Numbered from the stretch's first letter, positions 15,623 to 25,242 are shown. The stretch is 64,000 bases of DNA from Bog-756 sp963704615 (GCA_963704615.1 OY969923.1:1364001-1428000), one strand, 5' to 3'. Translations and numbers: made by a program. Notes: generated by a model not told the origin, from the letters alone.

Positions 15623-15749
15623 TGAGCCGATCCCATCTGCTGAGCCGGTAACCGGTCGAGGCAGTCGCCTCCGTCGTTGACCCGAGGCCAACCCGAGCGC
15701 GCCTAACCGGCTCTGGACCCCACCTCTCGGACACAGCTGGTGATGTTGG

Positions 15750-15848
15750 TTACGAAGGGCTAGGTCCCAGGCGGACCACCACGGCAATGACGATGAGGCC
15801 GAAGGCGACGGAAGCGAGAAGAGTGATCAGGCTGGCAGCGGAGCTCAT
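15750..15848 (-). CDS. Predicted 32-residue single-pass membrane peptide
   Basis: On the minus strand an ATG at 15848 is preceded by a near-ideal ribosome-binding site (GGAGG, 5 nt spacing). The ORF reads MSSAASLITLLASVAFG, then LIVIAVVVRLGPSPS, and stops at TAA 15750. Residues ~7-25 form one hydrophobic helix followed by Arg and a short polar tail, so an N-out/C-in or tail-anchored topology is plausible. The gene lies in the spacer between yjbR and the SDR gene, on the same strand as the latter. I recognise no family. The case rests on the ribosome-binding site and the clean membrane helix, not on homology. Confidence 0.5.
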   Translation of the reverse strand: MSSAASLITLLASVAFGLIVIAVVVRLGPSPS

Positions 15849-16034
15849 TGGTCCTCCATCAAAGTTGGCCGGGGTTCCCCCCGACTGTGACTGTCACCGT
15901 GAAATTTGGACCTACCGGCGCTGGATGTCAAGAAACCTCACCGCCTGCGGGTCAGTTGCCGATATCGGTGTCAGCCTCTCGGCTTGGCGACGATCGCAGG
16001 GGGGTACCCAAGCACGAGGCTGGGGAGCGATGGC

Positions 16035-17027
16035 TCAGTCGACCTTGCCGATGTCGCGGAACCAGCGGATGGTCAACCCCAAACCGTCGTCGAGACTGAT
16101 CGGGTCATACCCGAGCCTCTTGTAGGTCTTTGACTCGGTCAGATGAGGTCGCACGGGGCGATCTGAATCGGGTTTTGAGGCGATGGCCAACAAGGTGGGT
16201 CCAAAGGTCCGGACGAGCTCGGGGTCGTCGGATGGCTCGATGTCCTCCACGCGGTGGTCGAGGCCGGCCAACTCGCAGATGCGGTTGCAGGCCTCGGCCG
16301 TGCTGACCACATCCTTGGGCTGTCCATCGAGCATGTAGCGCTCACCCGAAACGCCGCGATCGAGGGCCAGAACGCACCCGCGGGCGACATCCTCCGAAAA
16401 GACCCAACTCACGGGAAACCGCAGATACTGCACAATGCGCTGACGGAGGGCAGCGAGGAGCACCCTGTTGAAGCTGGTTCTCCCGAGAGCATTGCTCGAC
16501 ACCGGGGACGGACCGAAGATGGCTCCGGGATGGGTGGTCACTACGTCCTGGCCCGCCGCAGCGCGGGACATGGCGTCCTGAAAGGCCGCCATCTTGGTGA
16601 GCGTGTACGGGTCCGAGCTGGGGTCCTTTGCGACAGGGGCATCTTCTCGCTCGAGACCACCTGACGTATCGAAAAAGGTACCCGTGCTCACAGCTACGAC
16701 CCGACGCATGCCGAGCGCCTGCGCCGCGTCAAGGACGTGTTTGGTTCCTTCGACGTTGACGGCTTGGAACCCGGCCATATCCTGGCTCGCTCCCCCCAGG
16801 AGCGCGGCACAGTGGATGGCGGCATCCGAGCCCCTGGCGGCCCGGAGGACATCATCAGCGTCGGTGATGTCACCCGTGATGATCTCGACTCCGAGATCGA
16901 CCAGTGGTGCTGTATCGGCCTCCGCCCGGGCCAGGGACCGCACGTTGTCGCCCCTCTCGAGGAGGATTTTGCTGACGTTGGCGCCCGCGAGCCCGGTGGC
17001 GCCTGTGACGAGCACGGTCTGGGTCAC
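16035..17027 (-). CDS. NAD-dependent epimerase/dehydratase family protein
   Basis: The 330-residue extended SDR has the loop GATGLAGANV at residues 8-17, the VAVSTGTFFD segment, and YTLTK (residues ~141-145) as the active-site Tyr-x3-Lys. The fold matches NAD(P)H-binding epimerases and dihydroflavonol-reductase-like proteins; the substrate is not predictable. The ATG overlaps the stop of the upstream carboxymuconolactone decarboxylase family gene by 4 bp, so the two are translationally coupled. Confidence 0.88.
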   Translation of the reverse strand: MTQTVLVTGATGLAGANVSKILLERGDNVRSLARAEADTAPLVDLGVEIITGDITDADDVLRAARGSDAAIHCAALLGGASQDMAGFQAVNVEGTKHVLDAAQALGMRRVVAVSTGTFFDTSGGLEREDAPVAKDPSSDPYTLTKMAAFQDAMSRAAAGQDVVTTHPGAIFGPSPVSSNALGRTSFNRVLLAALRQRIVQYLRFPVSWVFSEDVARGCVLALDRGVSGERYMLDGQPKDVVSTAEACNRICELAGLDHRVEDIEPSDDPELVRTFGPTLLAIASKPDSDRPVRPHLTESKTYKRLGYDPISLDDGLGLTIRWFRDIGKVD

Positions 17028-17611
17028 GCCGGCGCCTGTTCCGGAGCACTGCTGAACGCGCTGTCCACCTGGTCGGGATCGTAGGGGATCACCGGCGGGC
17101 CGTCTCCGAACACATCGAGCGTGTGGATGAAGCGATGAAGTCCCATGGCATTGGCACAGGTGAACCCCAGTTCGATGATTTGGGCTGCCGTGAATACCTC
17201 ACTGAGCTCGCGGTACACCTCGTCATCGATGGCGTGATGATCCGCCGAGAGCAAGTCCAGGAATTGGACGGCCAGCCGCTCCTGCTCGGTCAGTTCGGAG
17301 CTGCCGGGAGCGATGAGGCACGCAACATCCTCATCCGTGATCGATTCGTGCTTGCGGGACTGCATGCACGGCTGGCACTCTCCCAACTGTGCGCTCCGGA
17401 TCCGGATGAGCTCGAGGATGCGGCCTCCGAGGAGGCTCTGTTGTCCCCAGGCGCCACGGGCAGCATGGGTCATGAGGATCTGCTGGGTGCGATAGGCGAA
17501 GATCTGAAGAGGGATCGGGGTGGCATAGGTGCCGTCTGCCACCCCATCCTCGATGATCCGGCGCGGTTTCTCCGCAAGCTCCTCCAACGGGATCGGTTCT
17601 ATCCGTGGCAT
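17024..17611 (-). CDS. Carboxymuconolactone decarboxylase family protein (AhpD-like)
   Basis: The 195-residue protein is built of helices with the CMD/AhpD signature CQPCMQSRKHESITDE, in which the Cys-x2-Cys pair and nearby His form a thiol peroxidase-type site in AhpD homologues. LTEQERLAVQFLDLLSAD and VYRELSEVFTAAQIIELGFT complete the family pattern. Members include gamma-carboxymuconolactone decarboxylases and alkylhydroperoxidase-like enzymes. The CxxC favours the second kind. It is followed with a 4-bp overlap by an SDR gene, so the pair may act in one oxidative pathway. Confidence 0.85.
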   Translation of the reverse strand: MPRIEPIPLEELAEKPRRIIEDGVADGTYATPIPLQIFAYRTQQILMTHAARGAWGQQSLLGGRILELIRIRSAQLGECQPCMQSRKHESITDEDVACLIAPGSSELTEQERLAVQFLDLLSADHHAIDDEVYRELSEVFTAAQIIELGFTCANAMGLHRFIHTLDVFGDGPPVIPYDPDQVDSAFSSAPEQAPA

Positions 17612-17823
17612 GAATACCCACTCTCGACTGGCAGCTGATCTGCTCCTGCTACATCACGAACCTATTCGGCTCCTCCATGACGAAGCTATTCGGGGGTCGA
17701 CCTCCATGTCCATGCCCCGTGTCCGTCGGCCCAAGTCTGTCGGTCTTGTCGTCCCATTCGTACCCTGTCGGCCAGGCTGCGCCGTCTCTCCTCGATGTCA
17801 CAGCGAGGTGATGGACTGCCTTC

Positions 17824-18963
17824 ATGGAGCTGAGCGGCCTGACCGAGGAGATCGACCATCTGGTCGAGTCGGATCCGTCGACCTTCGGCGACGCCGAGTC
17901 CCTGGAAGCTCTTCAGCGCCAGCTGACCCGCCTCGATGCCTTGGTCGCGACCGCCGCGGCCTCCTTCGACACCTCTGGTGCATGGGCCCTCGATGGCGCT
18001 CGCAATGCCGCCTCATGGATCGCTGTCCGTTGCCGGATACCCATCGTCCAGGCCCGACGACTTGTGCGCCGGGGTCGCGAGATTCGCCGACTCCCGTTCT
18101 GCGGCCAGGCCTGGTCGGAAGGTGACATCAACTCGGCCCATGTCGATGCGCTGGCCGTTTTGCGATCGGACACCACCGAATCCGCCCTGGCCCGTGACGA
18201 GGCGATGTTGGTTGAACAGGCCCGTACGCTGCGGTTCGAATCATTTGTCCGGGCCGCTGCCTATTGGAAGCAGCTGGCCGACCCCGACGGTACAGAGGAG
18301 GAATCCAAGCGTCGGGACCAGCGCGACGTGTATCTCGAAGCCAGTTTCAGAGGCATGTGGTTCGGGAAGATGACCCTCGACCCCGTGTCGGGCGCCATCG
18401 TCTCCGACGAGCTCTCCCGGCTCGAACAGGAGCTGTTCGAGGCCGACTGGGCGCAGACCCGCACGAGGGTCGGGCTTGAGCCCAACTTGATTGACCTGGG
18501 CCGCACCCCCGGTCAGCGCCGGGCCGATGCCCTGGTGAAGATGGCGACCCGCTCCAAGACGGCCCCAGCCGACGGCCGGCGCCCGACCCCCCTCTTCAGC
18601 GTGTTAGTCGACTTTGAAACGCTCTCGGGGCGGATCTGCGAGTTGGCTCGATCGACCGTGGTTTCGCCGGGCCAGTTGGTTCCCTGGCTGGACGAAGCCA
18701 CGATTGAACGGGCTGTGTTCAAACCCGGGCGACGTGTCGAGGTCAGTGCGACGTCCCGGCTGTTCACCGGGGCCACCCGCCGAGCCATCGAGCTTCGTGA
18801 CCGCGCCTGCACCCACCCGTTCTGCGTCGAGTCCAAGGCGAGATGTGAGGTCGACCACGTCGTGCCTTACGCCATCGGTGGTCTGACCACGCAAGAGAAC
18901 GGCCGCCTTTTGTGCAGTTTTCATAACCGCTTACGAAACCAGCGCCCACCGCCCGCTGGATGA
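17824..18963 (+). CDS. DUF222 domain-containing HNH endonuclease
   Basis: The 379-residue protein has the actinobacterial DUF222 helical domain through most of its length (RIPIVQARRLVRRGREIRR, then LARDEAMLVEQARTL). It ends with an HNH nuclease fold: RDRACTHPFCVESKARCEVD, HVVPYAIGG, NGRLLCSFHN. The two Cys pairs and the DH, N and H positions are all present, so nuclease activity is plausible. Such genes occur in many scattered copies in actinobacterial genomes, and some lie in introns or mobile DNA. No intron structure is visible around this copy. The 212-bp spacer upstream shows nothing recognisable. Confidence 0.9.
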   Translation: MELSGLTEEIDHLVESDPSTFGDAESLEALQRQLTRLDALVATAAASFDTSGAWALDGARNAASWIAVRCRIPIVQARRLVRRGREIRRLPFCGQAWSEGDINSAHVDALAVLRSDTTESALARDEAMLVEQARTLRFESFVRAAAYWKQLADPDGTEEESKRRDQRDVYLEASFRGMWFGKMTLDPVSGAIVSDELSRLEQELFEADWAQTRTRVGLEPNLIDLGRTPGQRRADALVKMATRSKTAPADGRRPTPLFSVLVDFETLSGRICELARSTVVSPGQLVPWLDEATIERAVFKPGRRVEVSATSRLFTGATRRAIELRDRACTHPFCVESKARCEVDHVVPYAIGGLTTQENGRLLCSFHNRLRNQRPPPAG

Positions 18964-18994
18964 GCGCGTCGACTCACATTGGCATGATGGTAAT

Positions 18995-19852
18995 GTGAAG
19001 TCGATTCTCGAGTCCCTCCTCGGACCGGTCGAGAGCCTGAGGGAAGTCAACCGCGGTTATACCAACAACCAGCGCGCCGTGGCCACGCTCCAGAATGGTA
19101 CCTCGGTGTTCGTGAAGAGGGCGGTGGACGATGTCACAGCGGCGTGGTTGCACCGAGAGCAGCAGATGTACACAGCGCTCAGCGGGCAGAGATTCGTTCC
19201 CGAGGTGCTGGGCTGGTTGGGTGGCAACCGACCTCTGTTGATCCTCGAAGACCTTTCCGGGGCCGCGTGGCCTCCGCCGTGGGACCCGACACGAGTCGGA
19301 TTGGTCCTGTCCGCTCTCGGTGAGCTGGTCGGAGTCGAGCCGCCCCACGGGCTACCGCGTCTCGTCAACGGCGAGCAACCTGACGAGGGGTGGAACCTGG
19401 TGATGGCGAATCCCGACGAGTTTCTCTCACTCGGCCTGTGTAGCCGAGCTTGGCTGCGGCGTGCTGGGCCCGTCTTGCGCGCCGCCGCCGCCGCGGCTCC
19501 GCTCGCCGGTGAATCCCTGCTTCACTGCGACGTGCGCAGCGACAACCTTTGTCTCCGAGATGGTTCAGCCGTGCTGGTGGACTGGAATCTTGCGAGCATC
19601 GGTAACCCGCAATTCGACATCGCCTTCTGGCTGCCCAGCCTGACGCTCGAGCGCGGACCGTCCGCCGAGGAAGTTCTTCCTGATTGCCCCGCCGAGCTGG
19701 TGGCCTACGTCGCCGGCTTCTTCGCCTCTCGTGCCGGACAGCCGGTCATCCCCCACGCTCCGCTGGTCCGTCGTGTCCAGGCCGACCAGCTCAGAATCGC
19801 ACTCCCTTGGGCCGTGCGCGCCCTGGGCCTCCCTGCGGCGATGGGTGCCTGA
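18995..19852 (+). CDS. Aminoglycoside phosphotransferase (APH)/choline-kinase-like protein
   Basis: The 285-residue protein has a kinase-like fold. The N-lobe includes FVKRAVDD with the ATP-anchoring lysine. The catalytic loop LLHCDVRSDNLCLRDG matches the HxDxxxxN pattern. VLVDWNLASIGNPQFDIAFW carries the metal-binding DW. The family covers small-molecule kinases of antibiotics, choline and other alcohols, and the substrate cannot be assigned. An actual resistance function should not be assumed. It starts with GTG 31 bp after the HNH gene. Confidence 0.85.
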   Translation: MKSILESLLGPVESLREVNRGYTNNQRAVATLQNGTSVFVKRAVDDVTAAWLHREQQMYTALSGQRFVPEVLGWLGGNRPLLILEDLSGAAWPPPWDPTRVGLVLSALGELVGVEPPHGLPRLVNGEQPDEGWNLVMANPDEFLSLGLCSRAWLRRAGPVLRAAAAAAPLAGESLLHCDVRSDNLCLRDGSAVLVDWNLASIGNPQFDIAFWLPSLTLERGPSAEEVLPDCPAELVAYVAGFFASRAGQPVIPHAPLVRRVQADQLRIALPWAVRALGLPAAMGA

Positions 19853-19943
19853 CCCCTAAGACGACACCACAACCGGGCGTGGAGGGCCTCTCTGGGCGAT
19901 CATGAGAGATCCGCTGCCGGCCGAACCTCCGAGGAGTCCTTCG

Positions 19944-20423
19944 ATGAGCGCTCACACCATCTACGAATACGTCCCGCACGTTCGGACGCAGACGAAAATC
20001 GGAGTGCCCATTGCCGGACCTGTCAGGGTTGTCGAGCAGTTCCCCCACGGTAATGCTGCGGCCCGCTTCAATGCCTGGTTCGCCGTGAAGATGACCAAGG
20101 GAGTGGGCACTATGTGGTGCGCCTACGCCTTTTCCGCGTTGGCCTGCGTCAGCCTTCCTGCGGCGATCGAGGCACACAGCGCGGTTGTGCTCGTGTCGTG
20201 GATCTCCCAGACGTTCCTTCAACTGGTTCTGCTTTCGGTCATCATCGTCGGACAGAACGTGCTCGCTGCCGCAGCTGACAAGCGGTCCGAAGCCACCTAC
20301 GAGGACGCCGACGCCGTCCTGCACGAGTCGGTGAAGCTTCAAGAGCATCTGCTGGCTCAGGACGCGGTGCTCACGGGCCTGATGGACAGGTTGGCGAGTC
20401 TGGATTCCCGCATTGCTCGATGA
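19944..20423 (+). CDS. Two-helix membrane protein, DUF1003-like
   Basis: ATG 19944 is chosen because GAGGAG precedes it by 7 nt. The 159-residue protein has a soluble N-terminus. It is followed by a hairpin of two membrane helices (GTMWCAYAFSALACVSLPAA and TFLQLVLLSVIIVGQNVLA). A ~55-residue helical tail rich in Glu, Asp and His (DADAVLHESVKLQEHLLAQD) comes next and could form a coiled coil. The hairpin plus QN after the second helix is like DUF1003 proteins. Function is unknown. Confidence 0.75.
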   Translation: MSAHTIYEYVPHVRTQTKIGVPIAGPVRVVEQFPHGNAAARFNAWFAVKMTKGVGTMWCAYAFSALACVSLPAAIEAHSAVVLVSWISQTFLQLVLLSVIIVGQNVLAAAADKRSEATYEDADAVLHESVKLQEHLLAQDAVLTGLMDRLASLDSRIAR

Positions 20424-20509
20424 GCGGACGGCGCGGGAACGTGCGACCATCAGAAGCCGGTGTCAGATCCGATCGGTCACTGCGGCTGCGATCGGATCAC
20501 GACCGACTG

Positions 20510-22504
20510 TCAGGTCAGGTTGGCCACCGGGGCAGTGGGAGTGGCACCCGCCGGGCAGGCCCGCGGGTCCCAGGGTTCGAGGTTCGAGGTCGTCGGTGAC
20601 GGAGTCTCTATCGCCGAGGAGGCTGGCGAGGTGGTTGTGGCGGGGGCCGCCGTGGTCGGCGTCACACCGGCAGCCCCTGTGCTCGGACTCGCGCTCGTCG
20701 TCGGCGCGTTCACCGAGAACTGAGTGCCGGTGACCACCGTCACTTGGGCGCCATCGGCGACGTCGCTCGGATCGTAAGCCATGATGACGGCACCACTGAG
20801 TGACCTGGTCACGGCTTCGGCCGCCGCCTCGGTCGACGCGGAATGGGAGCCGTAGTACACGACGGTCTCCGACACGTCGCCGACGGGCGGAGTGTCGCCA
20901 ACGCCAACAGTGTGGAATCCGAGTGCTGCAAGGGCAGCAGCGGTGTCGGTGGCCTGGTTGTAGGCACCGGTACCGTTCATCACCGACACGGTGACCGACG
21001 AGGCGGGCGGCAGCGGATTGCCTGTCATGGAGTCAGTGGTCGCTCCGATGCCGAGCACCTGGTCGATTGCGCTCTGATCTTGGGACTGCGCAGGAAACTC
21101 AGAGTCCCCATAGCTGGCGCTTTGATAGATGAGACCACCACCCGCTCCATCCGGGTCGGTCACCACCGACACCGGCAGCGTGAGCTGAGGAACGGAGTTG
21201 ACGTTGACGGAGTGAAAGTCGAGAACGAGGCTAGCCATGTCATTGACCGACCAGGACTGGTCAAAGCTGAGGTCTGCTTTCACCGAGTTGATGAGGTTGA
21301 AGTCGGCGATCGGGTCCCCGAGCCCCTGCTTCGCCACCGCGGAGCCGAGTACCCGCAGGAACTCGTGATCACGACGGATACGGGCCAGATCGCTAAGGCT
21401 CTCCTGTGGCCAATCCTCGGCATACGGGGTTGTTGTGGCGCTCGGGCGATACTGGAGGTGACGAGCTCGGACGACCTCGAGGGCCTGTGTGCCGTTGAGG
21501 TGCACACAGGCTGCCGCCTGGACGTTCAGGCCCGACTCGGCGTCGAACACCGACATCGGGAAGGACATGTTGATGCCGCCCAAGGCATCGACCACATTGG
21601 CAAATTGATCGAAATTGAGCGACACCGTGTGTTGGATGGGGATGCCGAAGTCATCCTCGATGGATGCGACCACCTGACTGATCCCTTCAAAGAGGCCGGC
21701 GTCGACTTTGTTCGGCCCCTCCTTGCGGGCATTGGGGATGAACAGGTCACGGGGGATGGAGAGCAGCGCCAATCGATGATTGACCGGGTCCACATGGAGA
21801 ATCATGATCACGTCGCTGTTCACGCCGTTCACCCCCTCCGTGCAGAGCCCGTAGGCCGGGTTCTGCACAGCGAGCGCACAGCGGGAGGTGGATCCGACCA
21901 TCAGGATGTTTTCGGTGCCCGCCTCTTTCCCGGTCGTGAGGGCTCCGTTGAGCCCCTGCACGTTGATGCGGTGCAGGTCGTGGGTGACGTAATAGGCATA
22001 GCCGGCACCGCCCGCCACCAGTAGCACGAGGACAGTCATCCCGATGAGGACGCCCCTCCAGACCGGATGTCGCCGCCTTCCTTTTCTCTCTTTTCTCGCC
22101 GCCCGACGTCGGCGACGCCTTCCGCCGGTGGCGCGGACAATTTCATCGCCGAGCGCCGAGAGACCGGCTGCGTTGGCCAGATCTGACGTGGCCGGGCCCG
22201 ACGTTGCCGGGGCCCGGCCGAGGTCAGCTTCGGAGGCATCGCCGTTCAGATGGCCAACGCCCGATCCACCCGCCGGCTCGGATCCACCGACCAGCTCGCG
22301 ACCACCCACCGGCTCGGGAGTGCCGACTGCGGCCGGCCTCCCTTTCGCGGCCGGAGCGGCATCACCGCCACCGCCCGCAGGGGGCTCGTTCTTCTGGTTG
22401 ATCAGCTCGCCGAGCGCGCGTAATCCGTCCTCATTGGGAGTGGAGCTACGCCCGTCTTTCCCCGAGGGCTGCGGAGCGCGCCCGCGTTGACCGCGTCCCG
22501 TCAT
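20510..22504 (-). CDS. LytR-CpsA-Psr (LCP) family protein with LytR_C domain
   Basis: The 664-residue protein (ATG 22504; an upstream ATG at 22543 is possible) starts with a ~130-residue Pro/Gly-rich cytoplasmic region and a basic RRRRRAARKERKGRRR segment. One membrane helix follows (GVLIGMTVLVLLVAGGAGYA). The extracytoplasmic LCP domain has SDVIMILHVDP, LALLSIPRDLFIPN (with the conserved Arg-Asp) and RIRRDHEFLRVL. The next ~90 residues are a LytR_C domain (SVTVSVMNGTG). The Thr/Ser/Pro-rich tail is disordered. LCP enzymes attach lipid-linked glycopolymers such as arabinogalactan or teichoic-type polymers to peptidoglycan or proteins. The gene stands alone. Confidence 0.92.
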   Translation of the reverse strand: MTGRGQRGRAPQPSGKDGRSSTPNEDGLRALGELINQKNEPPAGGGGDAAPAAKGRPAAVGTPEPVGGRELVGGSEPAGGSGVGHLNGDASEADLGRAPATSGPATSDLANAAGLSALGDEIVRATGGRRRRRRAARKERKGRRRHPVWRGVLIGMTVLVLLVAGGAGYAYYVTHDLHRINVQGLNGALTTGKEAGTENILMVGSTSRCALAVQNPAYGLCTEGVNGVNSDVIMILHVDPVNHRLALLSIPRDLFIPNARKEGPNKVDAGLFEGISQVVASIEDDFGIPIQHTVSLNFDQFANVVDALGGINMSFPMSVFDAESGLNVQAAACVHLNGTQALEVVRARHLQYRPSATTTPYAEDWPQESLSDLARIRRDHEFLRVLGSAVAKQGLGDPIADFNLINSVKADLSFDQSWSVNDMASLVLDFHSVNVNSVPQLTLPVSVVTDPDGAGGGLIYQSASYGDSEFPAQSQDQSAIDQVLGIGATTDSMTGNPLPPASSVTVSVMNGTGAYNQATDTAAALAALGFHTVGVGDTPPVGDVSETVVYYGSHSASTEAAAEAVTRSLSGAVIMAYDPSDVADGAQVTVVTGTQFSVNAPTTSASPSTGAAGVTPTTAAPATTTSPASSAIETPSPTTSNLEPWDPRACPAGATPTAPVANLT

Positions 22505-22773
22505 GGGGTCTGAGCGTAGCAATTGGCGTCCCCGGAGTGGCATCAGACGTCGTCGCTGGGCATCGATGCATCCTCGACCCCGGGAGCGATGGTGATCGCC
22601 GACAGCTAGCGAGCGGTAAGACGATCACTGCCCAGGGGATCGCTGCCGCGATCGAGCAGTACCTGTCCCCGAGCCATTCCTACGCCGATTTCCGACCAGA
22701 CCGACACCGGGCCTGTAGGCCGACGACCGGCCCACCGTCGCCTACGTCCGGACAGCCGCGCCTCGGCCGCGAC

Positions 22774-24411
22774 TCAACGCGCCGCGGTTCCCCCTTCGGG
22801 GCTGCGAGGGTCGGCCGCACCGACATAATGACGCGAGCTGCCTGCCGCGGCCCCCGCCACGGTGATGATCTGGGCACAGCCCACCGCGACGGGGTCGAAG
22901 GCGCTGATCCACTGGACGCGATGCCCCCGCTCGACCAGCCCTTCCACCCACTCCCGGGGCGCGTGGGCTTCGACCCGCACGGTCACGTCGTCTCCCGACC
23001 AGAGGCGGAACGGCCCCGTCGAGGGCGCGTCGAGGGAGAGGCGGGGGCCGGCGACGGCGGTCGCCGGGTCCTGGCCGCTGTGCAGCATGCGGGCCAACAG
23101 TTGCAGGAGAACCTGGGGTTGGGCGTCCCCACCCATGGCCCCCACGAGATGGGTGAGTGTCCCGGAGGGGTCGGTGGCGAGCAAGGGGGACAAGGTGTGG
23201 GGCGGTCTCCGTCCGGGACCGGCTTCGGCGGGGTGGCCCTCGACGAGCGAAAAACCGACCCCGCGGTTGTGAAGGAAGATGCCCGTCGACCCGGCGACCA
23301 GGTGAGAACCGAAATCGAGCGCATTGGACTGGGTCAGTGAGACACCGAGCCCGTCCTCGTCGATGGCGCACAGGTGGGTGGTGTCGCCGTCGCCGCCGCG
23401 GATGGTCGTCGAGCCGTCCGAGTCGTCGGGTGACTCGTGCCGTGGTGCGGCCCGATCCGGGTGGATGCTCTGCGCCGCGTGATGGAGACGCGCTTCGGCG
23501 ATGAGGGCCAGTCCATCTGCCTCATCGTGGAGTACCGCAGGGCGGTCGTAGCCGGCCTGACGTGACGCCTCGACCACGAGATGGGCCCATTGGGGATCTT
23601 CCGGGTCCATCCCGATGCCGAGCCGATCGGCGATCCACGAGCTCACCAGCGTCAGGTAACCCTGCGATGGCGGAGGGACGGTCCACAGATCGTGGTCCCA
23701 GACCGGCAATCGCAACGGATCGCACCACTGGGCCGCCTGCCGCTCGAGGTCGGGGGGTCCGATGACTCCGCCGCTCAGCCCGACGAGGGCGTCTCCGAAC
23801 TCCCCCCGGTAGTGGCCGTCCCGACCCTCCCGGACGATTGCCCTGAGGGTGCGGGCCACCCCGGGGAGGTGTACCCGGGCACCGGGTTCGAGGGGACCAT
23901 CAGGGCAGAGCTCCGAGGCGCCCGCCACGTCGAAGACGAGATGGCTGGCCATGGCGAGCAGTAGGGAGGCGACGAAACCGTCCTCGGCCAGTTCGATAGC
24001 CGGTCCGAGCACCGTCCCGAGAGGAAGCCGGCCGAATCGCTCATGGAGAGCCAGCCAACCATCGACGGCGCCGGGAACGGTCACACTTCGAACATCACCC
24101 CGCAGGGGCATGATCGTGTGGCCATCCGAGCGCATCCTCGAGGCGTCGACCCCCGAGCCGGCACGCCCGACACCCAACAGGGCCACCGGCGAGGAGTCGG
24201 GCGGGCTGACCATGGCCAGGACATCGCCACCCAGCCCGCACATGTGGGGCCCGGTCACGGCCATGACAGCGGCGGCGGACACCGCGGCGTCGGCCGCCGA
24301 GCCGCCCTGGGTCAGGGCACCCAGCCCGGCGATCGATGCCAGCTGATCTGCCGCGCTGACCATGCCCTTCAATCCTGTCCGTGGCGCGAACGGGGCCGAG
24401 GGAAAGCTCAT
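22774..24411 (-). CDS. Gamma-glutamyltransferase family protein
   Basis: The 545-residue single-chain precursor follows the GGT/gamma-glutamyl hydrolase pattern. GGSAADAAVSAAAVMAVTGP and HMCGLGGDVLAMV lie near the N-terminus. The autoprocessing/nucleophile motif is GDTTHLCAIDEDG, where the second Thr would be the new N-terminus of the small subunit. GGDAQPQVLLQLLARML comes late. No signal peptide was seen, unlike many periplasmic GGTs. The enzymes cleave gamma-glutamyl bonds of glutathione-like compounds or cephalosporin-type substrates. The physiological substrate in a bacterium of this kind is unknown. Confidence 0.9.
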   Translation of the reverse strand: MSFPSAPFAPRTGLKGMVSAADQLASIAGLGALTQGGSAADAAVSAAAVMAVTGPHMCGLGGDVLAMVSPPDSSPVALLGVGRAGSGVDASRMRSDGHTIMPLRGDVRSVTVPGAVDGWLALHERFGRLPLGTVLGPAIELAEDGFVASLLLAMASHLVFDVAGASELCPDGPLEPGARVHLPGVARTLRAIVREGRDGHYRGEFGDALVGLSGGVIGPPDLERQAAQWCDPLRLPVWDHDLWTVPPPSQGYLTLVSSWIADRLGIGMDPEDPQWAHLVVEASRQAGYDRPAVLHDEADGLALIAEARLHHAAQSIHPDRAAPRHESPDDSDGSTTIRGGDGDTTHLCAIDEDGLGVSLTQSNALDFGSHLVAGSTGIFLHNRGVGFSLVEGHPAEAGPGRRPPHTLSPLLATDPSGTLTHLVGAMGGDAQPQVLLQLLARMLHSGQDPATAVAGPRLSLDAPSTGPFRLWSGDDVTVRVEAHAPREWVEGLVERGHRVQWISAFDPVAVGCAQIITVAGAAAGSSRHYVGAADPRSPEGGTAAR

Positions 24412-24472
24412 CGATCAGGCATACCACGCACCGGCGCCGGGGACATCGCCAGCCTCTGGCGGTCGATCCCGG

Positions 24473-25177
24473 TCAATCCAGAGCGCGGATCGTGGTCTCG
24501 GCCGCTCTCCTAGCCGCCATCGAGGCGTCGCGACCCAGACGCGCGAATCGGGGAATTCGACTCGGCTTGGCCACCATCAACCGGACAGCGGCGCCGACAT
24601 CGGTGGTCCCATCGGGCCGGAGAACGTCCATCACCGCGTCTTCGGTGAGCCCACCGTCGGGCCGGTCGCTGATGGACCGGATCACCGTCCACGGCACGCC
24701 CCGGGCATCACAGACCGAGCCGACCCCGGTCCCCTCCATCTCGAGGGCGATCACTCCTTGTTCGACCAGGCCGGCGAGGCGAGCCGGATCCGAGATGAGC
24801 TCGTCGACCGTAGCCACCTTGCCCGCGCTCTCCAGAGTGCCGAGCGATGCCGGGTGGTACTCATGGCCGGAAGCCACGTCGAGCATGATCTCGGGCACGA
24901 CCACACTGCCGATGGACGTGGTCGGGTCGATCCCGCCGGCGATCCCGCTGAGCAGCACGTGGTCAACGGTGAATTGGTCGAGCAGCCGCTCAGTGGAACG
25001 GGCCGCAGCTGCTGGGCCGACGCCGATTTGGGCGGCGAGTACCTCGACCCCACCCCGATGTCCGCGGTAGATCTTCACACCGTCGGCGATGGACGGTCGA
25101 GCGCCGACCACCTTGATCACGGCCTTGAGCTCGACGGTCATGGGGGCGAGGACCAGTGCCCGGCGGATGGCTGTCAC
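24473..25177 (-). CDS. Nucleosidase/phosphorylase family protein (MTA/SAH nucleosidase-like)
   Basis: The 234-residue protein has the PNP/UDP phosphorylase fold. A glycine-rich strand is followed by QIGVGPAAAARSTERLL. HVLLSGIAGGIDP is typical of the MTA/SAH nucleosidase group. IALEMEGTGVGSVCDARGV carries the MEG(A)A substrate-binding glutamate, and VIRSISDRPDG the catalytic Asp segment. It probably splits 5'-methylthioadenosine, S-adenosylhomocysteine or a futalosine-like nucleoside; the last two are not distinguishable here. The start is GTG at 25177. It ends 61 bp before the gamma-glutamyltransferase gene on the same strand. Confidence 0.82.
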   Translation of the reverse strand: MTAIRRALVLAPMTVELKAVIKVVGARPSIADGVKIYRGHRGGVEVLAAQIGVGPAAAARSTERLLDQFTVDHVLLSGIAGGIDPTTSIGSVVVPEIMLDVASGHEYHPASLGTLESAGKVATVDELISDPARLAGLVEQGVIALEMEGTGVGSVCDARGVPWTVIRSISDRPDGGLTEDAVMDVLRPDGTTDVGAAVRLMVAKPSRIPRFARLGRDASMAARRAAETTIRALD

Positions 25178-25242
25178 CGCTCCAGAGTGCCCGATCGGTC
25201 GACCCGGCGCACGGGACCGGGCAGATTTGGCAACCTGGCGCC

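Noticed and set aside
18995..19852. Aminoglycoside resistance gene
   Set aside because: Only the kinase fold is shared. No subgroup-specific residues or resistance context; kept as a generic APH-like kinase.
20510..22543. Longer start at 22543 for the LCP gene
   Set aside because: Neither start has a strong ribosome-binding site, but the extra 13 residues are not conserved-looking; 22504 preferred, left open in the entry.
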